NCBI RefSeq assembly: GCF_001307275.1
Contig: NZ_CP012831.1
Span: 3,464,501 to 3,528,500 of the forward strand
From: Pseudomonas fluorescens
GTDB lineage: Bacteria > Pseudomonadota > Gammaproteobacteria > Pseudomonadales > Pseudomonadaceae
Length of the DNA stretch: 64,000 nt
Direction: 5' to 3'
The notes below the pieces were generated by a model that worked only from the letters and a program-made list of their open reading frames with translations, had not been told where the DNA came from and searched no databases. Each line of letters begins with the position of its first letter. The stretch's first letter is position 1. Position numbers and translations under genes: made by a program. Positions 30,461-38,650 of the stretch are shown piece by piece.

Positions 30461-30692
30461 GTGAGTCATCGTTCAAGATTCCTGTCTGACCAAAGCAACA
30501 GCTCTATCTCAATGCTTTGCTCTGAAACGCCCGTTCTAGAGCCTTCAGTAGGAAAAATTTCAATGGTGCAAATTGGCCATCAGCGGCTATGCTAGAGATG
30601 GATCCAACACATAACAGGTAATGCCGGTTTTACGTCTACTCAGGGAATGGGGGGCTTCCTGACTCAACCGGACAGGCCACGCTGGGGCTTAA
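30461..30692 (+). other. ladS upstream region without a gene
   Basis: 232 bases of lower GC than the surroundings. A TATGCT hexamer at 30588-30593 is a possible -10 element with no good -35 partner; the rest shows no gene, repeat or recognised operator. The ladS start codon is preceded only by a weak GGGG ribosome-binding sequence. Confidence 0.3.
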
Positions 30693-33077
30693 ATGCGCTA
30701 TTTGCTGATGTTACTGCTGTGCTTGTCCCCTCTGGCAAGTGCCCTGGAATTCGATGAATTCACCCAAAGCCTACCCTTGGGCCATGCCTTGCAAGTGTTC
30801 GAGGACGCGGGCGGCACGGCCACCCTGGATGAGGTCCTGGCCCAGTCCGCAGCGGGTGCGTTCAAGCCCCACGACAAAGCCACGTTGAACGCCGGTTACT
30901 CGCGATCAGCCTTCTGGTTGAAAATCGACCTGCACTATCGCCCCGACAATCCGGACGCCCAGCGCACCTGGCTGCTGGAGCTGGCATACCCGCCGCTGGA
31001 CCACCTCGACTTGTATCTGCCCGACGCGGCGGGGGCCTATCGCCTGGTTCGCCAGACCGGTGATGCGTTGCCGTTCGCCAGCCGCGAGATCCGCCAGAAC
31101 AATTACCTGTTCAGCCTGGCGTTCAAACCCGAACAGCAACAGACCGTCTATTTGCGCCTGCAAAGCCAGGGTTCGATCCAGGCGCCGTTGACGCTGTGGT
31201 CGAGCACCGCGTACCTCGAGCAACAGCCGGTGCGCCTGTATGTGCTGGGCATCATCTATGGCGTGCTGCTGGGGATGCTGGTGTACAACCTGTTCATCTA
31301 CCTGAGCGTGCGCGATACCAGCTACCTCTATTACATTTTCTACATTGCCTCGTTCGGCCTGTACCAGTTGTCGGTCAACGGTGCCGCCGTGGAGTACTTC
31401 TGGCCGGACAACCCCTGGTGGGCCAACGCCGCGACGCCGTTCTTCATCGGCTGCGCGGGCCTGTTTGGCAGCCAGTTCGCCCGCAGCTTCCTGCAAACCG
31501 CCCAGCATGGCCGCTGGATGGACCGCATGCTGCTGGCACTGATCGGCTACAGCGCCGTGGTCATCAGCCTGTCGCTGATGACCAGCTATGCCCTGGCCCT
31601 GCGCCTGGCGACGGCGTTGGCGCTGGTGTTCACGGTGGCGATCTTTGCCGCGGGGCTGTTCGCCTGGTGGCGTGGCCTGCGGGTGGCGCGCTATTTCATC
31701 ATTGCCTGGTCGGCGTTTCTGCTGGGGGGCATCATCAATACCTTGATGGTGCTGGGCTACCTGCCGAACGTCTTCCTGACCATGTACGCCAGCCAGATCG
31801 GCTCGGCCATCGAAGTGGCGCTGTTGTCCCTGGCCTTGGCCGACCGCATCAATGCCATGCGCGAACAGCAGGCCCAGACCCTGTTGGACGCCGGGCAGAA
31901 ACTCGAAGTGCTCAACCAGCAACTGGCCCACGGCAACAAGCTCAAGGACGAATTCCTCGCCACCTTGACCCACGAACTGCGCACGCCGATGAATGGCGTG
32001 ATCGGTTCCCTGGAGTTGATGGAAACCGTCGAGATGGACGAGGAGCTGACCCAGTATCAACAGACTGCCGCCGGCTCGGCGCGGGACATGATGCGCATGG
32101 TCAATGGCATCCTCACCCTCACCGAGTTGCAGGCCGGCAAGCTCAAGGCCTATCCGGCGCCGTTCAGCCTGCGTGGGGTGATCGATGCGCTGCAGGTGCA
32201 GTTCGGCGCCAATGCCGCGGCCAAGGGCCTGGATTTCAAGGTCGACGTGTCCCCGGGCCTGGCGGACCGGTTGATCGGCGACAGCGGTAAACTGGCCCAA
32301 TGCCTGGAATGCTTGCTGGACAACGCGATCAAGTTCACCCGGTTGGGCGGCCTGGCGCTGCGTGTCAGCGGTCGGCCGACGGAGCTCGATCGGCTGGTGT
32401 TGTCCTTTGCCGTCATCGACACCGGGATCGGCTTTACCGACCTGGGGGAAGCGACCTTGTACCAGCGCTTCTTCCAGCTCGACGGCTCGATGACCCGCGA
32501 ATATGGCGGTCTCGGCGTGGGCCTGGCCATCTGTCGGCAACTGGTGGAGTTGCTGGGCGGGCGCCTGACCCACACTTCCGAGCCCGGTCGCGGCAGCCGG
32601 TTCCAGTTGGACGTGGAGTTTGACGTGGCCTTGCCGGCGGCGGTCCCGACACCGTTTTCCTTCGGTGGCCGCCAGGGCTCGCGCCAGCCCCAGGATTGCA
32701 CGGTGCTGCTGGCGGACGACAACAACATCGATCAGTTGGTCATGCGTGGCATGTTGCTCAAGTTGGGTTATCGGGTGCGCACCGCCGACAGTGGCCGCGC
32801 CGCGCTGGATCTACTGCACGGCGAGCGCTTTGACGCGGTGCTGCTCGATTGCCAGTCGCCGCCGCTGGACGGTGTGTCGGTCTGCTGCCAGATCCGCGCG
32901 TTGTCTGGCTGCGAAGAGCTGCCGGTACTGGTGGTCAGCCCGAACCTGGGGCAGGAGCGCTGTCCCTCGGGCGCGTTGATCGACTACCTGAGCAAACCGG
33001 TGAAATTCGAGGCATTGCAGGCCACGCTCCAGCGCCGGGTGCTTTGCCCGAGGCAGGGTGAAAGCGCCGATATTTAG
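30693..33077 (+). CDS. ladS: Hybrid sensor kinase LadS (7TMR-DISM receptor)
   Basis: Signal peptide (residues 1-17), periplasmic DISMED2 carbohydrate-binding-like sensor (about 40-170), seven-helix 7TMR-DISM module (about 180-390), HisKA with H427 in THELRTPMNG, HATPase with DNAIKF, DTGIGF and GGLGVGLAIC, and a C-terminal receiver with phospho-acceptor D719. In P. aeruginosa LadS occupies the same place beside thiD and promotes the GacS/GacA-RsmA switch to sessile life by signalling through GacS. The same role is inferred here. Confidence 0.92.
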   Translation: MRYLLMLLLCLSPLASALEFDEFTQSLPLGHALQVFEDAGGTATLDEVLAQSAAGAFKPHDKATLNAGYSRSAFWLKIDLHYRPDNPDAQRTWLLELAYPPLDHLDLYLPDAAGAYRLVRQTGDALPFASREIRQNNYLFSLAFKPEQQQTVYLRLQSQGSIQAPLTLWSSTAYLEQQPVRLYVLGIIYGVLLGMLVYNLFIYLSVRDTSYLYYIFYIASFGLYQLSVNGAAVEYFWPDNPWWANAATPFFIGCAGLFGSQFARSFLQTAQHGRWMDRMLLALIGYSAVVISLSLMTSYALALRLATALALVFTVAIFAAGLFAWWRGLRVARYFIIAWSAFLLGGIINTLMVLGYLPNVFLTMYASQIGSAIEVALLSLALADRINAMREQQAQTLLDAGQKLEVLNQQLAHGNKLKDEFLATLTHELRTPMNGVIGSLELMETVEMDEELTQYQQTAAGSARDMMRMVNGILTLTELQAGKLKAYPAPFSLRGVIDALQVQFGANAAAKGLDFKVDVSPGLADRLIGDSGKLAQCLECLLDNAIKFTRLGGLALRVSGRPTELDRLVLSFAVIDTGIGFTDLGEATLYQRFFQLDGSMTREYGGLGVGLAICRQLVELLGGRLTHTSEPGRGSRFQLDVEFDVALPAAVPTPFSFGGRQGSRQPQDCTVLLADDNNIDQLVMRGMLLKLGYRVRTADSGRAALDLLHGERFDAVLLDCQSPPLDGVSVCCQIRALSGCEELPVLVVSPNLGQERCPSGALIDYLSKPVKFEALQATLQRRVLCPRQGESADI

Positions 33078-33148
33078 GCATATATGACACTTTGTTCGGC
33101 CTGGAGGCGGTGCTTAACTGAATCCCTGGCCGATCGAGGAGCCCTGTC

Positions 33149-34798
33149 ATGAACCTGCACCAGTTCGCTGAAACCCACGACGTCACCAATCAGCCGCCGT
33201 CTCTGGATGGCGCCAATCTGTACCGCATCGACCTGCCGTTGCAGCAGTGGTCGCAGCGCTTCGGGGCTGGCTGGGCGCAGGCGCGGATCGATGCGTATGG
33301 GGCGCTGGCCGGCGGGCCGTTGATGGAAGCGGGCTTCCTGGCCAACCAGAACAAACCGGTTTTTTCCAGTCATGACCGCTACGGCCATCGCATCGACCTG
33401 GTGGAGTTCCATCCCGCTTATCACCAGTTGATGCGCACCGCCGTCGAGCATGGCCTGCCGAGTTTGCCTTGGGCCCATCCACAGCCCGGCGCACATGTCG
33501 CCCGGGCGTCGATGACCTATCTGCACAGCCAGGCCGAAGCCGGTACGGGGTGCCCGTTGACCATGACCTTCGCCAGCGTGCCGGCGCTGCGCCTGCAACC
33601 GGATCTGGCCGAGCGCTGGCTGCCGAAGGTGCTCGCCACCGAGTACGACCCGCGCAACGTCGGCATGGCCCACAAGGCCGGGGTGACCCTGGGCATGGCG
33701 ATGACCGAAAAACAGGGCGGCACCGATGTGCGGACCAACACCACCAAGGCCTATCCGGTGGGTGCCAGCGGTCCGGGCCAGGCCTATGAGCTGGTGGGGC
33801 ACAAATGGTTCTGTTCGGCGCCGATGTGCGACGCTTTCCTCACCCTGGCCCAGACCGACAAGGGCCTGACCTGTTTCCTGCTGCCGCGCCATCGGCCCGA
33901 CGACACGCGCAACCAGTTCTACATCCAGCGCTTGAAGAACAAGCTGGGTAACTGTTCCAACGCCTCCAGCGAAGTCGAGTTCCGTGGCGCACTGGCCTGG
34001 ATGGTCGGTGAAGAAGGCCGCGGCGTGCCGACGATCATCGAGATGGTGGCCATGACCCGCTTCGATTGCATGGTCGGCTCCAGCGCCCTGATGCGCCAGG
34101 CGTTGACCCAGGCCAGCCATCACTGTGCGCACCGCAAGGTCGGTGGCAAGCTGTTGAGCGAACAGCCGCTGATGCAGAACGTCCTGGCAGACCTGGCGTT
34201 GGAAAGCGAGGCCGCCCTGGCCTTGAGCCTGCGCATGGGCCGGGCGCTGGACCATTTGAATGACGAGCATGAGGCCAAGTTCGCCCGGCTGGTGACGGCG
34301 GTGGGCAAGTACTGGATCTGCAAGCGCGCCCCCGCGATGATCAACGAAGCCGCCGAATGCATGGGCGGCGCCGGCTACGTCGAAGACAGCATCCTGCCGC
34401 GCCTGTACCGCGAAGCACCGGTCAACTCGACGTGGGAAGGCTCCGGCAACGTGCAATGCCTCGATGTGTTGCGCGCCCTGTCCAAGGAGCCGGGTGTGCT
34501 GGAGGTCTTGTTCAGCGAATTGGGCGACGGCCATGGCGACAAGCGCCTGGCCGGGCATATCCACCAATTGCAGGCAGCCTTCAAGGACACCGACGACATC
34601 CAGTACCGCGCCCGGCAATTGACCGAAGACATCGCCGTCGGCCTGCAGGCCAAGCTGTTGCTGGAGGCGGGGAACAGTGAGGTCAGCGATGCTTTTATCG
34701 CCAGTCGCCTGGGTTCGACCGGCCGGGTGTACGGTGCCCTGCCTCGGGGCTTGAATGTCGAAGCCATCGTTACCCGCTCGACCCCGCACGCCTTTTAG
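33149..34798 (+). CDS. Acyl-CoA dehydrogenase family protein, AidB-like
   Basis: 549 residues, longer than classic acyl-CoA dehydrogenases (~390), with the arrangement of AidB/isovaleryl-CoA dehydrogenase-like proteins. FAD/substrate signatures include GMAMTEKQGGTDVR, GHKWFCSAPMCDAF and AECMGGAGYVEDS; PVNSTWEGSGNVQCLD is the AidB-like C-terminal signature. Conserved beside ladS in Pseudomonas. AidB proteins are linked to alkylation-damage protection; the actual substrate is unknown. Confidence 0.87.
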   Translation: MNLHQFAETHDVTNQPPSLDGANLYRIDLPLQQWSQRFGAGWAQARIDAYGALAGGPLMEAGFLANQNKPVFSSHDRYGHRIDLVEFHPAYHQLMRTAVEHGLPSLPWAHPQPGAHVARASMTYLHSQAEAGTGCPLTMTFASVPALRLQPDLAERWLPKVLATEYDPRNVGMAHKAGVTLGMAMTEKQGGTDVRTNTTKAYPVGASGPGQAYELVGHKWFCSAPMCDAFLTLAQTDKGLTCFLLPRHRPDDTRNQFYIQRLKNKLGNCSNASSEVEFRGALAWMVGEEGRGVPTIIEMVAMTRFDCMVGSSALMRQALTQASHHCAHRKVGGKLLSEQPLMQNVLADLALESEAALALSLRMGRALDHLNDEHEAKFARLVTAVGKYWICKRAPAMINEAAECMGGAGYVEDSILPRLYREAPVNSTWEGSGNVQCLDVLRALSKEPGVLEVLFSELGDGHGDKRLAGHIHQLQAAFKDTDDIQYRARQLTEDIAVGLQAKLLLEAGNSEVSDAFIASRLGSTGRVYGALPRGLNVEAIVTRSTPHAF

Positions 34799-34812
34799 AA
34801 ACACCACATACC

Positions 34813-34906
34813 CCTGTGGGAGCGAGCCTGCTCGCGATGGCGTCGGCCCATCCAGCCTCTATGGTGACTGACACACCGCTATCGCGAGCAAGCTCGCTCC
34901 CACAGT
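34813..34906. repeat. REP pair (REPIN), class A, first of a tandem duplicate
   Basis: Inverted class A arms with the spacer segment CATCCAGCCTCTATGGTGAC. The same spacer, with small changes, is found in the next pair 135 bases on, so the two are copies of one another. Confidence 0.85.
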
Positions 34907-34947
34907 GGACCTGAGTTGTACACAACCTCTGATTACGCCATCGAACC

Positions 34948-35040
34948 TTGTGGGAGCGAGCTTGCTCGCGATGGCGTCGGTACATCCAACCTCTATGGTG
35001 ACTGATTCACCGCTATCGCGAGCAAGCTCGCTCCCACAGG
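34948..35040. repeat. REP pair (REPIN), class A, second of a tandem duplicate
   Basis: Almost identical to 34813-34906 in arms and spacer. The 41 bases between the two pairs are unrelated. The remainder to the amn start at 35143 shows only the amn leader. Confidence 0.85.
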
Positions 35041-35142
35041 GATTGTCGGCGAATGATCGAGCGCGCCAATACGCCACTGTTCCCGTCGGGCGGCGATGCA
35101 GGCAAGATGAAGGCCTGCAAGTCAGAACACAGGAAGCTGATC

Positions 35143-36606
35143 GTGACCGAAGCGTTTATTGTCGTTCAAACCGCCGAACAAGCCGTGGATCGTCTAGCGG
35201 CCCTGCACGAGCGTGCGACCACCGCGCTGAACCAGGCGCTGATGCGTTATCTCAAGGACCGCATCGAGCCGGATGCCGAGCAGCGTGCATTGTTTCGCTA
35301 TCCCGCCTTGCGCCTGACCTATCACTGCCACGGCGAAGTCCCGCAAACCACGCGGGCCTATGCCAAGGTCCAGTTGCCCGGCACCTACAGCGTCACCGTC
35401 ACCCATCCCGCCGCGTTCCGTAAATACCTGCTGGAACAGCTGGTCCCGCTGATGCACGACTTTACCGTCACCGTGGAAGTGGGCGTCAGCGAGCAGAACA
35501 TCCCCTATCCGTACGTGGTGGAGCAGGGTGACGAACTGGCCGGCTCCGGTGTGACCGCCGCCGTACTGGCGCGGGTATTCCCCAGCACCGACCTGTCGGC
35601 CGCCACCGATGGCATCGCCGACGGCCTCTACGACTGGGAAAACACCGACCCGCTGCCCCTGGCGCTGTTCGATGCCGCGCGGGTGGACTTTTCCCTGCGC
35701 CGGCTGGTGCATTACACCGGCAGCGACTGGCGTCATGTGCAGCCGTGGATCCTGCTGACCAACTATCACCGCTATGTCGACCAGTTCATCGTCCATGGCC
35801 TGGAGCAGTTGCGCAGCGACCCGCGCTTTGTGCGCATGGTCCTGCCGGGCAACGTGATCATCGACAAGAACATGGACCATGGCGAAGCGTCGGCCATCGC
35901 TGCCGGTGTGGTCTGGCACCGTTACCAGATGCCGGCTTATCACCTGCAGACCAACGACGGCCATGGCGTGACGCTGGTGAACATCGGCGTCGGCCCGTCC
36001 AACGCCAAGAACATCACCGACCACCTGGCTGTGCTGCGCCCGCATTGCTGGCTGATGATCGGCCACTGCGGCGGGCTGCGGCAGTCCCAGACCATCGGTG
36101 ACTACGTGTTGGCCCACGCCTATATGCGTCGCGATGGCATTCTCGACCGGGTAGTGCCGCCGAACATTCCGATTCCAGCCCTGGCCGAAGTGCAGATGGC
36201 GCTTCAGCAGGCGGCGGCGAACATCACCGGCGAGAAGGGCGACGAGCTGAAAAAGCGCCTGCGCACCGGCACCGTGCTGACTTACGACGATCGCAACTGG
36301 GAACTGCGCTGGGCCCAGGAACGTCCGCTGATCAACCTGTCTCGCGCGGTGGCGGTGGACATGGAAAGCGGCACCATCGCCGCCCAGGGTTATCGTCTGC
36401 GGGTGCCCTATGGCACGTTGCTGTGTGTCTCGGACAAACCGCTGCACAGCGAGATCAAGCTGCCGGGCTCGGCCAACGCGTTCTATGAGCGAGCGGTCAA
36501 CCAGCACCTGAAGATCGGCATCGAGGCGCTGGACCTGTTGCGCACCGAACTCAACTCGTTGCATTCGCGCAAACTGCGCAGCTTCGACGAGCCGCCGTTC
36601 CGCTGA
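35143..36606 (+). CDS. amn: AMP nucleosidase
   Basis: Hydrolyses AMP to adenine and ribose 5-phosphate, regulating adenylate levels. The 487-residue protein has an N-terminal AMP_N domain (about 1-185) and a C-terminal nucleoside-phosphorylase-like domain with IGVGPSNAKNITDHLAVLRP, MIGHCGGLRQSQTIGDYV and VDMESGTIAAQGYR. GTG 35143 with AGGA eight bases upstream begins the conserved TEAFIVVQT; the 30-residue upstream extension from 35053 is not conserved in character. Confidence 0.94.
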   Translation: MTEAFIVVQTAEQAVDRLAALHERATTALNQALMRYLKDRIEPDAEQRALFRYPALRLTYHCHGEVPQTTRAYAKVQLPGTYSVTVTHPAAFRKYLLEQLVPLMHDFTVTVEVGVSEQNIPYPYVVEQGDELAGSGVTAAVLARVFPSTDLSAATDGIADGLYDWENTDPLPLALFDAARVDFSLRRLVHYTGSDWRHVQPWILLTNYHRYVDQFIVHGLEQLRSDPRFVRMVLPGNVIIDKNMDHGEASAIAAGVVWHRYQMPAYHLQTNDGHGVTLVNIGVGPSNAKNITDHLAVLRPHCWLMIGHCGGLRQSQTIGDYVLAHAYMRRDGILDRVVPPNIPIPALAEVQMALQQAAANITGEKGDELKKRLRTGTVLTYDDRNWELRWAQERPLINLSRAVAVDMESGTIAAQGYRLRVPYGTLLCVSDKPLHSEIKLPGSANAFYERAVNQHLKIGIEALDLLRTELNSLHSRKLRSFDEPPFR

Positions 36607-36622
36607 TCGGATGGTGGTCATT

Positions 36623-36661
36623 TAACGGTCGGGCCACTAGCATGGTCGGCCCCGACCGTTA
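36623..36661 (+). terminator. Hairpin between amn and rluE
   Basis: Perfect 11-bp arms TAACGGTCGGG and CCCGACCGTTA enclose a 17-base segment with further short pairing. It sits 16 bases after the amn stop and ends 15 bases before the rluE ATG, so it may both terminate amn and structure the rluE leader. Confidence 0.5.
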
Positions 36662-36676
36662 GATGTTGTATTCGCC

Positions 36677-37312
36677 ATGCCCCGTCCTCCACGCCCTGCC
36701 TCCCGTCGCCCTGGCGCGAAGCTTCCCGCCGCTGCGCCGCGCCGTGTGGCCAAGGCTCCGCCGGCCGAGCCAAAGCTGATCCTGTTCAACAAACCCTTCG
36801 ACGTGCTGACGCAATTCAGCGACGGTGAGGGGCGGGCGACGCTCAAGGATTTTATCGACGTACCGGGCATCTACCCGGCCGGGCGGCTGGATCGCGACAG
36901 CGAAGGTTTGCTGTTGCTGACCAACGATGGGCAATTGCAGGCGCGTATTGCCGACCCCAAGCACAAGCTGGCCAAGACCTATTGGGTGCAGGTGGAAGGC
37001 GAACCGAATGCCGAACAGTTGCAGCGTTTGCGCGATGGGGTGGAATTGAACGACGGCATGACCTTGCCAGCCGAGGCGCGCCAGTTGGACGAGCCGCAGT
37101 TATGGCCGCGCAACCCGCCGGTGCGTTTTCGTAAAAGCGTGCCCACGAGCTGGCTGGAGCTGGTGATCCGCGAAGGGCGCAACCGCCAGGTACGGCGCAT
37201 GACCGCCGCGGTAGGCTTGCCGACACTGCGCCTGGTGAGGGTCAGGATCGGCGACTGGACGATCGAAGGGCTCGATCAGGGCCAGTGGAAAGAAGTGCCG
37301 GCGCGCTTATAA
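36677..37312 (+). CDS. rluE: 23S rRNA pseudouridine2457 synthase RluE
   Basis: RsuA-family pseudouridine synthase without an S4 domain, 211 residues. A basic N-terminus precedes the catalytic motif [18 protein letters not shown], whose aspartate is the nucleophile, and the RNA-binding motif [10 protein letters not shown] is near the C-terminus. The short size and lack of S4 fit RluE rather than RsuA or RluB. Its stop overlaps that of the convergent DUF2788 gene. Confidence 0.9.
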   Translation: MPRPPRPASRRPGAKLPAAAPRRVAKAPPAEPKLILFNKPFDVLTQFSDGEGRATLKDFIDVPGIYPAGRLDRDSEGLLLLTNDGQLQARIADPKHKLAKTYWVQVEGEPNAEQLQRLRDGVELNDGMTLPAEARQLDEPQLWPRNPPVRFRKSVPTSWLELVIREGRNRQVRRMTAAVGLPTLRLVRVRIGDWTIEGLDQGQWKEVPARL

Positions 37313-37516
37313 CGCGCCTGATTCGATCAGGCCGATCACTACGCTCTTGATGATGAACGCGGCCACGCCGAGGCCCAACACGAAAAACAGGATGAACGAG
37401 CCGAAGCGTCCGGCCTTGGACTTCTTCGCCAGGTCCCAGACGATGAAGCCCATGAAAATGATCAGGATGCTGACCAGGCCGGTCATCATCCACTCTTCGA
37501 AAACAGCAGGATCCAT
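37307..37516 (-). CDS. DUF2788 small membrane protein
   Basis: 69 residues with two hydrophobic segments (about 10-30 and 42-62) separated by a basic loop [13 protein letters not shown], typical of the DUF2788 family of pseudomonads; function unknown. It is convergent with rluE and the two stop codons overlap in the palindrome TTATAA. Confidence 0.85.
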   Translation of the reverse strand: MDPAVFEEWMMTGLVSILIIFMGFIVWDLAKKSKAGRFGSFILFFVLGLGVAAFIIKSVVIGLIESGAL

Positions 37517-37648
37517 CAGGACACTCCGGCGTGGGCGGGGTTGTAAGGGCGGGGCGAGTATACGGCATGGGGGAACGACGAGGGATTGGCCTGCGGCGGT
37601 GTGTCGCAGCTATTCATCGCCTTACCGGTGGCGTGACTGCCCCGGAAC

Positions 37649-37742
37649 CTGTGGGAGCCGAGCTTGCTCGCGATGGCGGCATTACGGCTGACAATGACTT
37701 GGCTGATCCACCGCCATCGCGAGCAAGCTCGGCTCCCACAGG
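37649..37742. repeat. REP pair (REPIN), class A variant with matched insertions
   Basis: Both arms carry one extra base at the mirror-image position (GGGAGCCGAGC on the left, GCTCGGCTCCC on the right), so pairing is preserved. It lies between the two minus-strand genes DUF2788 and lrp-type. Confidence 0.85.
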
Positions 37743-37756
37743 GTTCATGGCGATAT

Positions 37757-38236
37757 TCAGCTGCGCAGGTGAGTTAACGGCAACTCGGTGCTGTTGAGCA
37801 CCTGGTTCAGCACAAAGCTCGAACGCACGCTGGTCACCCCGTCGATCCGGGTCAGGTGCCCCAACAGCAGTTTCTGGTAATGGTCCATGTCCGGCACCAC
37901 CACCTTGAGCTGGTAATCCGCGTCCATGCCGGTGACCAGGCTGCACTCCAGCACCTGCGGCAGGTTGCGGATGGCGGCTTCGAAGTTCTCGAAGCGCTCG
38001 GGTGTGTGGCGGTCCATGCCGATCAGCACATAAGCCGTCAGGCTCAGGCCCAGTAGCTTGCGGTCGAGCAGGGCGACCTGGCGGGTGATGTAGCCGTCAT
38101 CCTCCAACTGCTTGACCCGTCGCGAGCAAGGGGAGGGCGACAGGCCGATGCGTTCGGCCAGTTCCTGGTTGGAGATGCGCGCATCGCGCTGCAATTCCGC
38201 CAGAATGCTCAGGTCATAACGGTCGAGTTTGCTCAT
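37757..38236 (-). CDS. Lrp/AsnC family transcriptional regulator
   Basis: 159 residues: N-terminal winged helix (about 1-60, with LDRYDLSILAELQRDARISN and LSPSPCSRRVKQLE as recognition region) and a C-terminal RAM ligand-binding domain. It is of the Lrp type that usually senses an amino acid and acts globally or on a divergent target. Here the divergent neighbour is a candidate structured RNA and then a secreted protein gene. The ligand cannot be told from sequence. Confidence 0.93.
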   Translation of the reverse strand: MSKLDRYDLSILAELQRDARISNQELAERIGLSPSPCSRRVKQLEDDGYITRQVALLDRKLLGLSLTAYVLIGMDRHTPERFENFEAAIRNLPQVLECSLVTGMDADYQLKVVVPDMDHYQKLLLGHLTRIDGVTSVRSSFVLNQVLNSTELPLTHLRS

Positions 38237-38268
38237 CGGTCGGGCCTTTATCTTGATAATTGCGTAGG

Positions 38269-38298
38269 ATTATCTATCCGGGGTTAAAAATTGCGCAA
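38269..38298 (-). promoter_or_regulatory. Candidate promoter of the lrp-type gene
   Basis: Read on the minus strand, TTGCGC, an 18-base spacer and GATAAT lie 33-62 bases upstream of the ATG. The palindrome TTGCGCAA covers the -35 and could be part of an autoregulatory site. Confidence 0.4.
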
Positions 38299-38359
38299 GT
38301 GATGTTTATTTCCGCAATCTTCGCAATCATCTGTCGGCACCCCAGGCTTATGCTTACCA

Positions 38360-38550
38360 CCAAGATCACTGCTCGGACAAACAGTCCAGTGCAGCCCGCC
38401 CAATCCGGCCGGCTGCGGTCGCAGTACCCACCGGTACTGGCAGACCCCCGAGCTGCACACCGTCCAGAAGACGGCGTGAGGTGAGCCGACGTCATAAGCG
38501 TCGAGCACGGACGAAATTCTCAAGGGGAGGCCGACGGGCCTCCCTTTTTT
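38360..38550 (+). ncRNA. Candidate structured RNA ending in an intrinsic terminator
   Basis: No protein-like frame fits, but four nested stems do: a closing stem GTGCAGC (38389-38395) with GCTGCAC (38452-38458), an inner hairpin CAGTACC-CACC-GGTACTG, a hairpin CCGTC-CAGAA-GACGG and a hairpin CGACG/CGTCG. They are followed by a strong terminator. The 5' end is estimated from a TATGCT hexamer near 38349-38354. It could be a small RNA or a leader that attenuates the downstream gene. No Rfam family recognised. Confidence 0.5.
38525..38550 (+). terminator. Intrinsic terminator
   Basis: An 8-bp GC-rich stem (GGGAGGCC / GGCCTCCC), 4-base loop and six T residues on the plus strand. It lies 100 bases upstream of the DUF6515-like gene and ends the candidate RNA. 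Confidence 0.88.
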
Positions 38551-38650
38551 AATGCCTGCGAAATAAACCCCGTGGCTGATAATCTGTCGCAGAACCGGCC
38601 TGGGCTTTTCCAGTCTTATCATCAGGCCCTGAACCGTTGTGAGGAATTTC

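Noticed and set aside
38260..38484. 74-codon open frame in the divergent region before the DUF6515-like gene
   Set aside because: No ribosome binding site and no protein-like composition; the stretch is better explained by nested RNA stems and a terminator.
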